DNA of 64,000 nt from Bacillus sp. CH30_1T (GCF_008364765.1 NZ_VTUY01000003.1:63657-127656), one strand, 5' to 3'; numbered from the stretch's first letter, positions 1 to 8,568 are shown. Numbers and translations: made by a program. The notes: generated by a model from the letters alone, not told the origin.

Positions 1-903
1 GAAGGTCATAAAAAGGTTACGGTTGTACTGGACTGGACACCGAATACCAATCACACTGGATTATACGTTGCGAAAGAAAAAGGATACTTTGAAGAGCAAG
101 GGCTGGATGTGGATATCATCTTACCTGGTGAGGCAGGGGCAGACCAACTCGTTGCCTCGGGTAAAGCTGAGTTCGGAGTTGGATACCAGGAAAGTGTCAC
201 GCAAGCAAGGGTACAGGACGTACCACTTGTATCTATCGCTGCTGTCATACAGCATAATACATCCGGGTTTGCCTCCCCTAAGGATAAAGGTATAACGACT
301 CCAAAGGATTTTGAAGGCAAAAGGTATGGCGGATGGGGATCACCTGTAGAAAAAGCTGTTATGACGTCGATTATGAAACAAGAAAATGCTGACGTAGAGA
401 AAGTGGATTTTGTAAACATGGGAGATACAGATTTCTTTACTGCCGTGAAACGGGATGTGGACTTTGCGTGGATCTACTATGGATGGACAGGGATTGAAGC
501 AGAGCTTCGCGGTGAGGAATTGAACATGATGTACGTAAAGGATTACTCGGAAAAACTCGATTATTACACGCCTGTTCTGACGACAAATGAAAAGATGATT
601 GAATCAGACCCTGAAACGGTTAAAGCATTTTTGTCAGCTTCTTCCAAAGGGTATCAGTTTGCGATCGACAATCCGGAAGAGGCAGGTGAAATCTTATTAG
701 AGGCAGCTCCAGATCTGGATAAGGAATTAGTCATGAAGAGTCAGGAATGGCTGGCGCCTAAATACAAAGATGACGCTGACAGATGGGGAGAGCAGAAGCT
801 GGAGGTTTGGGAAAACTATGCTTCATGGATGTATGATAACGATTTATTAGATAAGGAACTGGACAGTAAAAAAGCATTCACAAACGAATTCTTACCAAAA
901 TAA
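1..903 (+). CDS. Thiamine-precursor ABC transporter substrate-binding protein (ThiY/NMT1-like), 5' partial
   Basis: The reading frame is already open at base 1 and runs to a TAA at 901-903, so 300 residues are visible and the signal peptide is outside the window. The visible N-terminus (VVLDWTPNTNHTGLYVAKE) is the hallmark opening of the NMT1/THI5-like periplasmic-binding fold, which in ThiY binds a formylaminopyrimidine or HMP precursor of thiamine. It is the first visible gene of an operon with a small thiamine-binding protein, a permease and an ATPase, which supports thiamine-precursor uptake over the aliphatic sulfonate or nitrate import served by relatives. The protein would be an exported lipoprotein. 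Family is secure; the exact ligand is inferred. Confidence 0.85.
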   Translation, partial: EGHKKVTVVLDWTPNTNHTGLYVAKEKGYFEEQGLDVDIILPGEAGADQLVASGKAEFGVGYQESVTQARVQDVPLVSIAAVIQHNTSGFASPKDKGITTPKDFEGKRYGGWGSPVEKAVMTSIMKQENADVEKVDFVNMGDTDFFTAVKRDVDFAWIYYGWTGIEAELRGEELNMMYVKDYSEKLDYYTPVLTTNEKMIESDPETVKAFLSASSKGYQFAIDNPEEAGEILLEAAPDLDKELVMKSQEWLAPKYKDDADRWGEQKLEVWENYASWMYDNDLLDKELDSKKAFTNEFLPK

Positions 904-915
904 GAGGTGAACATA

Positions 916-1209
916 ATGGGGAACGCACTCGTAAGCATACAAATTATTCCGAAGACGAAAAATGGGGAAGATGTTATTCCATACGTGGATGAAGCCATCG
1001 CGATCATTGATGAATCAGGTGTCCGTTATGAAGTCCATCCATTAGAAACGACAATGGAAGGGGAATTATCTGATTTATTTAAGGTGATTGAACAAATGAA
1101 TGAACGAATGATCGAATTGGGAAGCTCAAATGTCATTTCTCAAGTCAAGGTATTATATCAGCCTGCAGGGATTGAGATGGATCAATTAACGGAGAAGTAT
1201 AAAGGATGA
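916..1209 (+). CDS. MTH1187/YkoF-type thiamine-binding protein
   Basis: A 97-residue protein of the MTH1187/DUF77 family, a ferredoxin-like fold that also makes up YkoF and binds thiamine or its pyrimidine moiety. The ATG at 916 is preferred over the GTG at 907, because the Shine-Dalgarno sequence GAGGTGA covers that GTG. Its stop overlaps the start of the downstream permease (ATGA, 1206-1209), so the two are translationally coupled. Position inside a ThiXYZ-type ABC operon suggests a cytosolic carrier or sensor for the imported thiamine precursor; that role is inference. Confidence 0.85.
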   Translation: MGNALVSIQIIPKTKNGEDVIPYVDEAIAIIDESGVRYEVHPLETTMEGELSDLFKVIEQMNERMIELGSSNVISQVKVLYQPAGIEMDQLTEKYKG

Positions 1210-1967
1210 AATCATGGATATCGAAAGGATGGAGACCCTTCTTGGTCCTCATCCTTTTATTCATCATTTGGGAATTCACCATTAGAATATTTGAGGTTCC
1301 TGCCTGGCTGATGCCATCACCTTCAGATATTTGGGCTGAAGGGGTTGCTTCCTGGTCAGCATTCACGGGACATCTTGGCTCGACAACCCTCCTGACGATC
1401 GGGGGATTTGCGATTGGGTGTACGATTGGGATCGTGACTGCAGTCGGACTACATCTGCTTCCTAAAGTAAGAGAAGCGATTTATCCACTCATGATCCTGT
1501 CTCAAAACATTCCGATCATCGTGCTCGCACCCCTGTTGGTTATCTGGTTCGGATTTGGACTATTGCCGAAAATCATTGTCATTACATTGATCTGCTTTTT
1601 TCCGGTAGCGGTCTCGGCATTGGATGGTTTCAGGCAGACGAACTCAGAGTACATTCTTTACATGAAAATGTCGGGAGCCACAAAAGCTCAAATCTTTCGA
1701 AAAGTTGAATGGCCGCATGCACTTCCATCCATCTTCTCAGGACTGAAAATTTCAGCTACCTATAGTGTGATGGGGGCAGTGATTTCAGAGTGGTTAGGTG
1801 CACAGAAAGGGATCGGAGTCTATATGACTCTTGCCTCTTCTTCCTTTAGGACAGACAGGGTATTTGTAGCCATCTTTATGATTATGCTGCTCAGCCTCGT
1901 TTTCTTTGGAATCATTTTGTTATTAGAGAAAATCATGATTAAGTGGAATCGAAAGGAGGACAGGTAA
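1206..1967 (+). CDS. ABC transporter permease (ThiX-like)
   Basis: A 253-residue integral membrane protein of the BPD_transp_1 family with about six hydrophobic segments. A cytoplasmic EAA-type loop (near residues 155-175, ...MSGATKAQIFRKVEWP...) contacts the ATPase. It starts inside the stop codon of the preceding thiamine-binding gene and is followed after one base by the ATPase gene, so it is the membrane channel of the same uptake system. By context it transports a thiamine pyrimidine precursor; relatives of this family move sulfonates, nitrate or taurine, so substrate rests on the neighbours. Confidence 0.88.
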   Translation: MKSWISKGWRPFLVLILLFIIWEFTIRIFEVPAWLMPSPSDIWAEGVASWSAFTGHLGSTTLLTIGGFAIGCTIGIVTAVGLHLLPKVREAIYPLMILSQNIPIIVLAPLLVIWFGFGLLPKIIVITLICFFPVAVSALDGFRQTNSEYILYMKMSGATKAQIFRKVEWPHALPSIFSGLKISATYSVMGAVISEWLGAQKGIGVYMTLASSSFRTDRVFVAIFMIMLLSLVFFGIILLLEKIMIKWNRKEDR

Positions 1968-1968
1968 C

Positions 1969-2706
1969 ATGACGACTTTATCCATACAAAATATGTCTAA
2001 ATACTTTGATGGGGAGCTGATCCTAGATGAGCTTTCCATTCATGTTGAAGAAGGTGAGTTCGTCTCGATCCTTGGTCCTTCCGGGAGTGGAAAGAGTACG
2101 CTATTTCACGTGATCGGAGGATTATTCATTCCCGATTCCGGAGACATTCAATTAGATGGAAAATCGATTAATGGTCAAAGAGGAACTATCAGTTATATGC
2201 CGCAAAGTCCGTCCCTCCTGCCATGGAGAACCGTAATTGAGAATGTGATGCTTGGCCAGGAGTTACATGGAAAGAGAGATAGGGATAAAGCGCTCTGCAT
2301 GATCGAACGGGCGGGCTTAAAGGGGTATGAGAATGCGTATCCTGATGATTTATCCGGAGGGATGAAGCAGAGGGTGGCGTTTATTCGTGCCCTTGTCAGT
2401 CCTCAATCCTTTTTATGTTTGGATGAGCCCTTTTCAGCCCTGGATGAATTCACACGATTGGACATGCAGAAATGGCTCCTTTCCATTTGGGAGGAAGACT
2501 TGAGTTCCGTTCTCTTTGTGACTCATAATATCGACGAAGCCCTGTTTCTGTCAGACCGGATCATTGTATTATCGACAAGGCCGGCCAGGGTGCAGAAGGA
2601 GTTCAAAGTACCGTTTCCCCGTCCCCGCGATAAAGAGATTCTCTTAACGGAGGAGTTTCTGAAATGGAAAACGAGCATTTTTGAGGAGCTTTCTCAATAT
2701 GTGTAA
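1969..2706 (+). CDS. ABC transporter ATP-binding protein (ThiZ-like)
   Basis: A 245-residue ABC ATPase with Walker A GPSGSGKST at residues 36-44, signature LSGGMKQR near 129, Walker B LCLDEPFSALD and the switch histidine in FVTHNIDEA. It energises the adjoining ThiX-like permease. The Shine-Dalgarno AAAGGAGG lies just upstream and the gene follows the permease with a one-base gap. Its 3' end overlaps the start of the TatD-family gene. Closest subfamily is that of nitrate/sulfonate/thiamine-precursor importers. Confidence 0.9.
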   Translation: MTTLSIQNMSKYFDGELILDELSIHVEEGEFVSILGPSGSGKSTLFHVIGGLFIPDSGDIQLDGKSINGQRGTISYMPQSPSLLPWRTVIENVMLGQELHGKRDRDKALCMIERAGLKGYENAYPDDLSGGMKQRVAFIRALVSPQSFLCLDEPFSALDEFTRLDMQKWLLSIWEEDLSSVLFVTHNIDEALFLSDRIIVLSTRPARVQKEFKVPFPRPRDKEILLTEEFLKWKTSIFEELSQYV

Positions 2707-3481
2707 ACCCTCCTTGATTGATGCACATATTCACTTGGATTTATACGAAGGATATGAGCGTGATAAGATTATGCAGGAACTTGAACTGTATTCTGTAGAA
2801 GCGCTCATATCTGTATCGTTCCACCTTCAATCGTCCAGGACAAATATAGATCTCTCGAGAAGAGATGCAAGGATCAAACCTGCTGCAGGTTTCCACCCGG
2901 AGCAGAAACTGCCTTCTGAAAGAGCAGTTGAGGAGCTTCTTTCATTCATTGAGCGGCATCAACAGGAAATAGTGGCGATTGGTGAAGTAGGATTGCCTTA
3001 TTATAAAATGAAAGAACATCCTGATGTTAAAGTGGAGCCTTATATCGATCTGTTGGAAAGGTTTATGATCCAATCCAAAAAGATCAATAAACCGATTATC
3101 CTTCATGGCGTATATGAGCATGCCCCCATCGTTTGTGGACTGTTAGAAAAGCACTCCATAGAAAAAGCTCATTTTCATTGGTTTAAAGGAGATAAAAAGA
3201 CCATTGAAAGAATGAAGGGAAATGGCTATTCCATCTCCATTACCCCTGATGTCCTTTATGAGAATGAGATACAAGAGCTTGTTAAGAAGTACCCAATCGA
3301 AGGACTTATGGTAGAAACAGATGGTCCTTGGCGTTTTGAAGGGATCTTCCAGGGAAGGATGACCCACCCAGGAATCATGCATCGGTCCATTGAAAAAATC
3401 GCCGAAATAAAACACATCAAAGAAACAGAAGTATATAAACAACTGTTTAAGAATACAACCGAATTTTATGGGATTTCCTAA
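2699..3481 (+). CDS. TatD-family metal-dependent hydrolase
   Basis: A 260-residue TIM-barrel hydrolase of the TatD/amidohydrolase superfamily. The metal-binding HxH sits at residues 10-12 (DAHIHLD), with GEVGLPYY (Glu ligand), ILHGVYEH, HFHWFKG and the late VETDGPW (Asp ligand) in the expected order. The ATG at 2699 has GAGGAGC at a good distance; a TTG at 2681 is in frame but lacks a better site. It overlaps thiZ by eight bases and therefore belongs to the thiamine operon transcript. TatD enzymes are nucleases or phosphoesterases; a link to thiamine metabolism is only suggested by position. Confidence 0.85.
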   Translation: MCKPSLIDAHIHLDLYEGYERDKIMQELELYSVEALISVSFHLQSSRTNIDLSRRDARIKPAAGFHPEQKLPSERAVEELLSFIERHQQEIVAIGEVGLPYYKMKEHPDVKVEPYIDLLERFMIQSKKINKPIILHGVYEHAPIVCGLLEKHSIEKAHFHWFKGDKKTIERMKGNGYSISITPDVLYENEIQELVKKYPIEGLMVETDGPWRFEGIFQGRMTHPGIMHRSIEKIAEIKHIKETEVYKQLFKNTTEFYGIS

Positions 3482-3487
3482 ATCAGG

Positions 3488-3522
3488 CTTCTCTTGCATC
3501 ATGGTGCAGGAGAAGTTTTTTT
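3488..3522 (+). terminator. Intrinsic terminator after the thiamine/TatD operon
   Basis: An 11-bp stem (CTTCTCTTGCA with TGCAGGAGAAG, one G-U pair) with a six-base loop is followed by seven T. It begins seven bases after the TatD stop codon. Confidence 0.85.
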
Positions 3523-3602
3523 ATAAACATCTTTTTCCATCATATTTATCGGGGAGATAACAAAAAATGATAGTAATGACGTTTAGGAAAAAGGTGAAAA
3601 GA

Positions 3603-3848
3603 ATGGAACTGAATGATCAATATATGCCTTATCAAGCAGGTGATGTAGTATATGTGATTTATAGAAATCCGCATACACAAAGTGTAGCCAACGTGCAGGA
3701 AGCAGCCGTTGTACATAATCCGGAAAATCCGAACGAATTGGCATTATTTTTATATGAAACCTATTATCCGTTAACACATGAAATTGCGGTTTATACTTCA
3801 GAAGCTGAAGCGGAGCAAGCCTATACTCAATCATTTGGAGACCTGTAG
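3603..3848 (+). CDS. splA: SplA, regulator of the spore photoproduct lyase operon
   Basis: An 81-residue protein matching SplA: the QAGDVVYVIYRNPHTQ block near residues 9-24 and a conserved acidic C-terminal half. In B. subtilis SplA is a small negative regulator of the splAB operon, which is transcribed in the forespore. The ATG at 3603 is chosen because AAAGGTG lies seven bases upstream; a 12-residue N-terminal extension from 3567 is possible but has no ribosome site. splB follows after 12 bases. Confidence 0.9.
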   Translation: MELNDQYMPYQAGDVVYVIYRNPHTQSVANVQEAAVVHNPENPNELALFLYETYYPLTHEIAVYTSEAEAEQAYTQSFGDL

Positions 3849-3860
3849 GAGGGATGAATC

Positions 3861-4889
3861 ATGGTTAAACCGTTCGTGCCACAATTGGTCTACTTTGAAC
3901 CAAATGCTTTGGAATATCCCCTGGGTAAAGAGCTCAAAGAAAAGTTTGAAAATATGGATGTGGAGATCAGGTACACAACATCCCATAACCAGGTTCGTAA
4001 TTTGCCAGGGGACAACCATTTTCAGAAATACCGGATTGCAAAATCCACTTTAGTAGTCGGAGTGAGAAAAACGTTGAAGTTTGATACATCCAAACCGTCT
4101 GCTGAATATGCTATCCCATTTGCAACAGGGTGCATGGGGCACTGTCATTATTGCTATTTGCAAACAACGATGGGGAGTAAACCATATATACGAACGTATG
4201 TGAATGTGGATGAAATATTTGAGTCGGCAGACAAGTATATTGCAGAAAGAGCTCCTGAATTCACACGCTTTGAAGCTGCTTGTACGTCCGATATCGTAGG
4301 GATCGATCATCTCACTCATACCCTAAAACGAGCCATCGAGCATTTTGGTGAATCCGAGCATGGCAAGCTTCGTTTTGTGACGAAATTCCATCATGTCGAC
4401 CATCTGCTTGATGCGAAGCATAATGGAAAAACCAGATTCCGGTTCAGTATCAATGCCGATTATGTGATTAAGAATTTTGAGCCTGGTACATCTCCTTTGG
4501 ATAAGCGACTTGAGGCCGCGGGGAAGGTTGCAAGAGCGGGGTATCCATTAGGATTCATTGTGGCACCTATCTATATTCATGAAGGATGGAAGGAAGGGTA
4601 TAAGCAAATGTTTGAACATTTGGAAGTTCACCTGCCGGAAGAAGCGAAAAAGGATTTAACCTTTGAATTCATTCAACATCGTTTCACAAAACCGGCTAAA
4701 AGAGTCATTGAGAAAAATTATCCGATGACAAAGCTTGAACTTAATGAGGAAGAACGGCGATATAAATGGGGTAAATACGGGATTGGCAAGTATATCTATC
4801 AAAAGGATGAAGAGCAGGAAATGAAAGATCATTTGTATGCCTACATGGAAAAACATTTTCCGAAAGCGAAGCTGGAGTATTTCACCTAA
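3861..4889 (+). CDS. splB: Spore photoproduct lyase (radical SAM)
   Basis: A 342-residue radical SAM enzyme, the same length as B. subtilis SplB. It reverses 5-thyminyl-5,6-dihydrothymine in UV-damaged spore DNA during germination. The [4Fe-4S] cluster cysteines C91, C95 and C98 are in the motif CMGHCHYC, and C141 (AACTSD), the hydrogen-donor cysteine of SplB, is present. An AGGAGGG site precedes the ATG by seven bases. It is the second gene of splAB and is followed by a hairpin at 4897-4934. Confidence 0.97.
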   Translation: MVKPFVPQLVYFEPNALEYPLGKELKEKFENMDVEIRYTTSHNQVRNLPGDNHFQKYRIAKSTLVVGVRKTLKFDTSKPSAEYAIPFATGCMGHCHYCYLQTTMGSKPYIRTYVNVDEIFESADKYIAERAPEFTRFEAACTSDIVGIDHLTHTLKRAIEHFGESEHGKLRFVTKFHHVDHLLDAKHNGKTRFRFSINADYVIKNFEPGTSPLDKRLEAAGKVARAGYPLGFIVAPIYIHEGWKEGYKQMFEHLEVHLPEEAKKDLTFEFIQHRFTKPAKRVIEKNYPMTKLELNEEERRYKWGKYGIGKYIYQKDEEQEMKDHLYAYMEKHFPKAKLEYFT

Positions 4890-4934
4890 AAAAAAAGGGA
4901 CTGATTACAATACAATACCAGTTGTAATCAGTCC
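4888..4934 (-). terminator. Terminator between splB and the ArsC-like gene
   Basis: A 13-bp inverted repeat (GGACTGATTACAA with TTGTAATCAGTCC). On the minus strand it is followed by a run of T (the A-run at 4888-4896), so it terminates the ArsC-like gene well. On the plus strand it lacks a T-run and is weaker for splB. Confidence 0.8.
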
Positions 4935-4936
4935 TC

Positions 4937-5365
4937 TTAATGTAGTTGTGGTAGAATATTTTCCAAATCTTTCACTCGCATGGCAATTTCATCACAAATT
5001 TCTTGATAGTGTACCCATTCTTCTATGAGTGTCGCAGAACGCTTCCTTGGATTAGGCAAATTCCAATAGATGACTTTATCTTCTAATTCAGTTGGAATCT
5101 CTATCTTATCATCATATTCTGTATCCTGAATCGCAACAATAACCGAAGCATTACCAAGTTCATTCATCTCAATGCGTGTAAGTGGGAATGTACTGATGTC
5201 AATACATAACTCTTTCATTGCTAAAACGCTGAATTCAGCACGACTCTCAGCAACCCAACCGGCACTTTTGAATGACCAATCCGACACATCAAGCTTCTCG
5301 GCCCACCCTTCAGCTATCAAGCTGCGCTGTTGACTACTTGAAAGAAAATAGACTGTTTTATTCAT
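4937..5365 (-). CDS. ArsC/low-molecular-weight phosphatase-like protein lacking the catalytic cysteine
   Basis: A 142-residue protein whose start (NKTVYFL...AEGWAE), middle and C-terminus (EEWVHYQEICDEIAMRV) align with thioredoxin-coupled arsenate reductase ArsC of the LMW-PTP fold. The P-loop CTGNSCRS is replaced by SSSQQRS, so the nucleophilic cysteine is a serine and the loop is one residue short. The resolving cysteine pair (CGDAADKC in B. subtilis ArsC) is replaced by IQDTEYDDK. It is therefore unlikely to reduce arsenate or hydrolyse phosphotyrosine. The ATG at 5365 is preferred to 5425 because the ArsC fold begins there. Function unknown, possibly anion binding or regulation. Confidence 0.75.
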   Translation of the reverse strand: MNKTVYFLSSSQQRSLIAEGWAEKLDVSDWSFKSAGWVAESRAEFSVLAMKELCIDISTFPLTRIEMNELGNASVIVAIQDTEYDDKIEIPTELEDKVIYWNLPNPRKRSATLIEEWVHYQEICDEIAMRVKDLENILPQLH

Positions 5366-5615
5366 TTTAGGTATGTTCCTTTCTATTTTCATGCTGTTAT
5401 TACTATTTACCCAATAACGTAGCATTTAATCATTAAATGTAAAAAAGAAAAGTTTGGAAGTTGATCTGTAGTCATATCGAATCATTCAACTCCCACATTT
5501 TGTGCGGGGAGTGAGGTGAAATATAGTAATAATGTTTTAATTCACCCTTAATCTTCTTCAATTATTAAAAAAATCAGTATAATAGGAAAAGGAGAAAGAA
5601 GAAGCAGCGAAAAAA

Positions 5616-5687
5616 ATGGATGGGAAGGCAGTTCAGGAAAAGATAATAGAAAAATTCAAAAATAATAGTTTTGCTAAAAGTAATTAA
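5616..5687 (+). CDS. Possible 23-residue ORF upstream of the symporter
   Basis: The only small ORF in the 310 bases between the ArsC-like gene and the symporter. It is lysine-rich (MDGKAVQEKII...) and is preceded by AAAGGAG, but 20 bases away, which is too far for normal initiation. It could be a leader peptide, the tail of a decayed gene, or chance. The same gap holds a hairpin at 5488-5513 (ACTCCC/GGGAGT) and a TATAAT at about 5578. Confidence 0.2.
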   Translation: MDGKAVQEKIIEKFKNNSFAKSN

Positions 5688-5735
5688 GGGTAAACATCTT
5701 TTAATTATTTTGTATTCAATAGGGGAGGTACATCT

Positions 5736-6980
5736 ATGAAATTTAATTTAACAACTAAGATTATTATTGCCTTAATACTAGGGGCGATTGTGGGATTACT
5801 GCTTAATATTTTTGCTAAAGATACATTTAATATATTAGATCCTTATCTGTTTACTCCGTTAGGGAAGATATTCCTTAACCTCATCAGCATGCTTGTTGTA
5901 CCAATTGTGTTTTTATCCATCGTTCTTGGATCTGCAGGTCTGGGTGACCCTAAGAAATTGGGGAGAATAGGGTTGAAGACCATTGTATTCTTCTTAATGA
6001 CTACTTGCATTGCCATCGTCATCGGTTTATCTCTGGCTTATGTCATTGATCCCGGTTTGGTAGAGGGAATTGACAAAACACAATCAGAAGGTTTTGAAAC
6101 GAAAGATGCTCCTCCTGTGGGAGAGACCCTCATGAACATTATTCCAAAAAATCCACTTACGGCGATGACAGAGGGAAATATGCTGCAAATTATTGCATTT
6201 GCCATCTTTATTGGATTTGGATTAACAGCTTTAGGGGATAAAACAAAAGGAATATTAAAGCTGGTTGAACAAGGTAATGACCTGATGATGTACCTTGTGA
6301 CACTCGTGATGAAATTCGCTCCATACGGAACATTCGGATTGATCGCTTCAGCAATAGGAAGCCAGGGTTTCAGTGCATTGAAGGCGATGTGGCTTTATTT
6401 TGTAGTCGTTCTTGCAGCATTGATCATTCACGCCATCGTTACCTATGGTGGAACGATCCTCCTTCTGGCCAAAAAAAATCCGCTTTGGTTCTTCAAGAAT
6501 TTCAGTCCTGCGATGAGCGTAGGATTCAGTACATCAAGCAGTAACGCGACGCTTCCCATCTCTATGGATGTTGCCCAACAGCGTCTAGGCGTATCGAAAT
6601 CAGTAAGCTCTTTCGTTCAACCATTAGGAGCTACCATCAACATGGATGGTACTGCGATCATGCAGGGGGTTGCAACCGTCTTTATCGCTCAGGTATATGG
6701 TGTTGATTTATCATTGGAACAACTGATTACGGTTGTACTAACGGCTGTTTTAGCCAGTATCGGTACAGCAGGGGTTCCTGGAGTCGGATTGATCCTTCTT
6801 GCGATGGTATTAAGCAGTGTAAACCTGCCAGTAGAAGGAATTGGATTAATTCTGGGGATTGACCGCTTGCTTGATATGGCAAGGACTTCCATCAATATTT
6901 CAGGAGATGCAGCGTGTGCGTTGTTTGTATCAGAATCTGAAAAGAAACGTACGATCAAGGAACAAAGAGGGGAGGCGTAA
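5736..6980 (+). CDS. Dicarboxylate/amino acid:cation symporter (DAACS family)
   Basis: A 414-residue membrane carrier of the glutamate/aspartate/dicarboxylate symporter family. It has about eight transmembrane segments plus re-entrant loops, the serine-rich loop STSSSNATLP near residue 270 and the substrate/cation motif NMDGTA near 305. It would import glutamate, aspartate or C4-dicarboxylates with H+ or Na+. A GGGGAGG site precedes the ATG. It is a single-gene unit closed by a strong terminator. Whether it prefers glutamate or succinate cannot be told from the sequence. Confidence 0.9.
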   Translation: MKFNLTTKIIIALILGAIVGLLLNIFAKDTFNILDPYLFTPLGKIFLNLISMLVVPIVFLSIVLGSAGLGDPKKLGRIGLKTIVFFLMTTCIAIVIGLSLAYVIDPGLVEGIDKTQSEGFETKDAPPVGETLMNIIPKNPLTAMTEGNMLQIIAFAIFIGFGLTALGDKTKGILKLVEQGNDLMMYLVTLVMKFAPYGTFGLIASAIGSQGFSALKAMWLYFVVVLAALIIHAIVTYGGTILLLAKKNPLWFFKNFSPAMSVGFSTSSSNATLPISMDVAQQRLGVSKSVSSFVQPLGATINMDGTAIMQGVATVFIAQVYGVDLSLEQLITVVLTAVLASIGTAGVPGVGLILLAMVLSSVNLPVEGIGLILGIDRLLDMARTSINISGDAACALFVSESEKKRTIKEQRGEA

Positions 6981-6998
6981 TCTCCTCATATATTAAAT

Positions 6999-7038
6999 CG
7001 AGTCTATGGCGTGTAAAGACGATAGACTCGTTTTTTTT
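6999..7038 (+). terminator. Intrinsic terminator after the DAACS symporter
   Basis: A 9-bp stem CGAGTCTAT/ATAGACTCG followed by eight T. Confidence 0.88.
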
Positions 7039-7252
7039 ATCTAATTTATTTAGTGGTAGCGCTCCAATGCCCGATCCCTAGCGGCTTAATGGTCCACGAT
7101 CGGATAGGGATAATGTTCTCCCAGGATAACCCCCGAATCTTCCAGACTTTTCCTCGTTTTTGCCGAATTCGTCAATTCTTCACCTAAAAGTATAGTAAAA
7201 TAAACAGGGCGATACAAAAATCGATGGTTTTGATCAATATGTTTAAATATTC

Positions 7253-7288
7253 TTGAAAATGGAAATGAACTTAGTGTAATATTACACT
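7253..7288 (+). promoter_or_regulatory. Promoter with palindromic operator for the XRE regulator
   Basis: TTGAAA (7253-7258) and TAATAT (7277-7282) are 18 bases apart. The -10 sits exactly at the centre of a perfect 16-bp palindrome, AGTGTAATATTACACT (7273-7288). A repressor bound there would block RNA polymerase, so autoregulation by the XRE protein encoded 24 bases downstream is the simplest reading. Confidence 0.55.
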
Positions 7289-7311
7289 ATAAATAAGTAA
7301 GGTGTGATTCG

Positions 7312-7764
7312 ATGACAAAAGAAGAGATCGTTCTAATTATTTCAGATAAATTACGGCTTATACGAACAGAGGCAGGTTATACACAGGATAAGATGGCGAA
7401 CATTATCGGATTATCCAAAAAAACCCTTGTTCAAATTGAAAAAGGCAGAGTCATGGCCGGCTGGACAGCGGTCATTGCCATCTGTGCATTGTTTAAAGAT
7501 AGTGAAACCTTAACCACAAGTCTTGGGGGGGAGCCCCTTGAAATCATAGAGACCATTGCTCGGGAAGGCATTGATTATCGGAAGGAGAAAACGTTGGGCG
7601 GGAAGGTCTGGTGGAAAGATGTAAAGAAGAATGATGAATACATTCTTCAGCAAAACCTTTTCAGTCAGCACTTCCGAATATTGGACTTCGAGGATTATCG
7701 AATATACAGCAGCTTTGACGAGAATAATGCTCATAAACGTTTTGATGAATTAACTGGTAAGTAA
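7312..7764 (+). CDS. XRE-family helix-turn-helix regulator
   Basis: A 150-residue cytosolic regulator. Residues 10-62 form an HTH_3/XRE domain (LRLIRTEAGYTQDKMANIIG and then LSKKTLVQIEKGR as the recognition helix). The C-terminal half is an uncharacterised module rich in aromatic and acidic residues (WWKDVKKNDEY, HFRILDFEDYRIY) and may sense a ligand or partner. It is monocistronic, with AAGGTG before the ATG and a bidirectional terminator after. No target gene is evident except its own palindromic promoter. Confidence 0.8.
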   Translation: MTKEEIVLIISDKLRLIRTEAGYTQDKMANIIGLSKKTLVQIEKGRVMAGWTAVIAICALFKDSETLTTSLGGEPLEIIETIAREGIDYRKEKTLGGKVWWKDVKKNDEYILQQNLFSQHFRILDFEDYRIYSSFDENNAHKRFDELTGK

Positions 7765-7768
7765 TACA

Positions 7769-7810
7769 TAATGGAGGGACGGACCTATTAAAGGTCCGTC
7801 CCTCCATTTG
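7769..7810. terminator. Bidirectional terminator between the XRE gene and the universal stress gene
   Basis: A long perfect stem (AATGGAGGGACGGACCT with its complement) with a six-base loop separates two convergent genes. Both arms contain the 12-mer AGGGACGGACCT, which recurs elsewhere in the window. Confidence 0.85.
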
Positions 7811-7816
7811 TTCCAT

Positions 7817-8341
7817 TTATTTTACGACCAGGACGCTGGTTTCGCAGTTTTGAGTGACTTTTTCACTGACGCTGCCGAGCACCCATTTTTTCATGCCGGA
7901 CTTACGGCTGCTCCCGACTACTACCAGGTCTGCCTGGATTTCTTTGGCATATTCACATATGCGTTTTGCTTCTGATCCGGATAGGTGAATATAGTTTGCC
8001 TCAATCCCGTAAGGAGAAAGTTTTTCTTTAGCATTTTTCAAAAAGTGATGTGTAGAGGACGGTGTCTTAATTTCATGACGTTCTTCCTCCGAAGTATGAA
8101 CTTTGTTGTCTGGAGAAACGGACAAATTCCCCATATAATTGTTATCAAAACCTGGTGACGTATCTGCCAATGCATGGGTAGGGGTATAGTTGTCATGACT
8201 TTCATTTGCTACCTTTTCATCTGATATATGGAGTACGGTTAATTGTGTATCTATAGAACCTTTTATTAATTTTTGCACTTCATCCAATGCTTTCTTGCTT
8301 CCATCGGTTTCATCGTAAGCTAACAAGATATGTTTATACAT
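7817..8341 (-). CDS. Universal stress protein (UspA family)
   Basis: A 174-residue UspA-fold protein. It opens with MYKHILLAYDETDGSKKAL and ends with the nucleotide-binding signature VVGSSRKSGMKKWVLGSVSEKV (GxxGxxG-S type), so ATP binding is likely. Between strands 2 and 3 it has an unusual polar insert (about residues 50-95, rich in Asn, Ser, His and Thr) that standard 140-residue Usp proteins lack. The ATG at 8341 follows GAGGTGA; the GTG at 8350 lies inside that site. Confidence 0.88.
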   Translation of the reverse strand: MYKHILLAYDETDGSKKALDEVQKLIKGSIDTQLTVLHISDEKVANESHDNYTPTHALADTSPGFDNNYMGNLSVSPDNKVHTSEEERHEIKTPSSTHHFLKNAKEKLSPYGIEANYIHLSGSEAKRICEYAKEIQADLVVVGSSRKSGMKKWVLGSVSEKVTQNCETSVLVVK

Positions 8342-8469
8342 CAAAATCACCTCATCAATAGGATATCTATTATTTACCCAATATTAAATTCTTTAATCTT
8401 TTTCAGGGAACGAGAATTGAATATAAAGACCATTTTTTAAAAAAACTGATTCAACAATCGCTTTATAAC

Positions 8470-8517
8470 AAAGAGAAAGAGCATAACGGGGGGAGATCCG
8501 TTATGCTCTTTCTCTTT
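8470..8517 (-). terminator. Long perfect hairpin, probable terminator
   Basis: A near-perfect 19-20 bp stem (AAGAGAAAGAGCATAACGG and complement). It lies downstream of the small membrane peptide on the minus strand and ends in a T-rich flank. Confidence 0.65.
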
Positions 8518-8568
8518 GATTAAAACTCATATAATTGCAGGAATAATGTTTAATTTGAATGGTCTTTA

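Noticed and set aside
51..419. A 122-codon minus-strand frame opposite the ThiY-like gene
   Set aside because: It is antisense to a well-conserved binding-protein gene and resembles no family.
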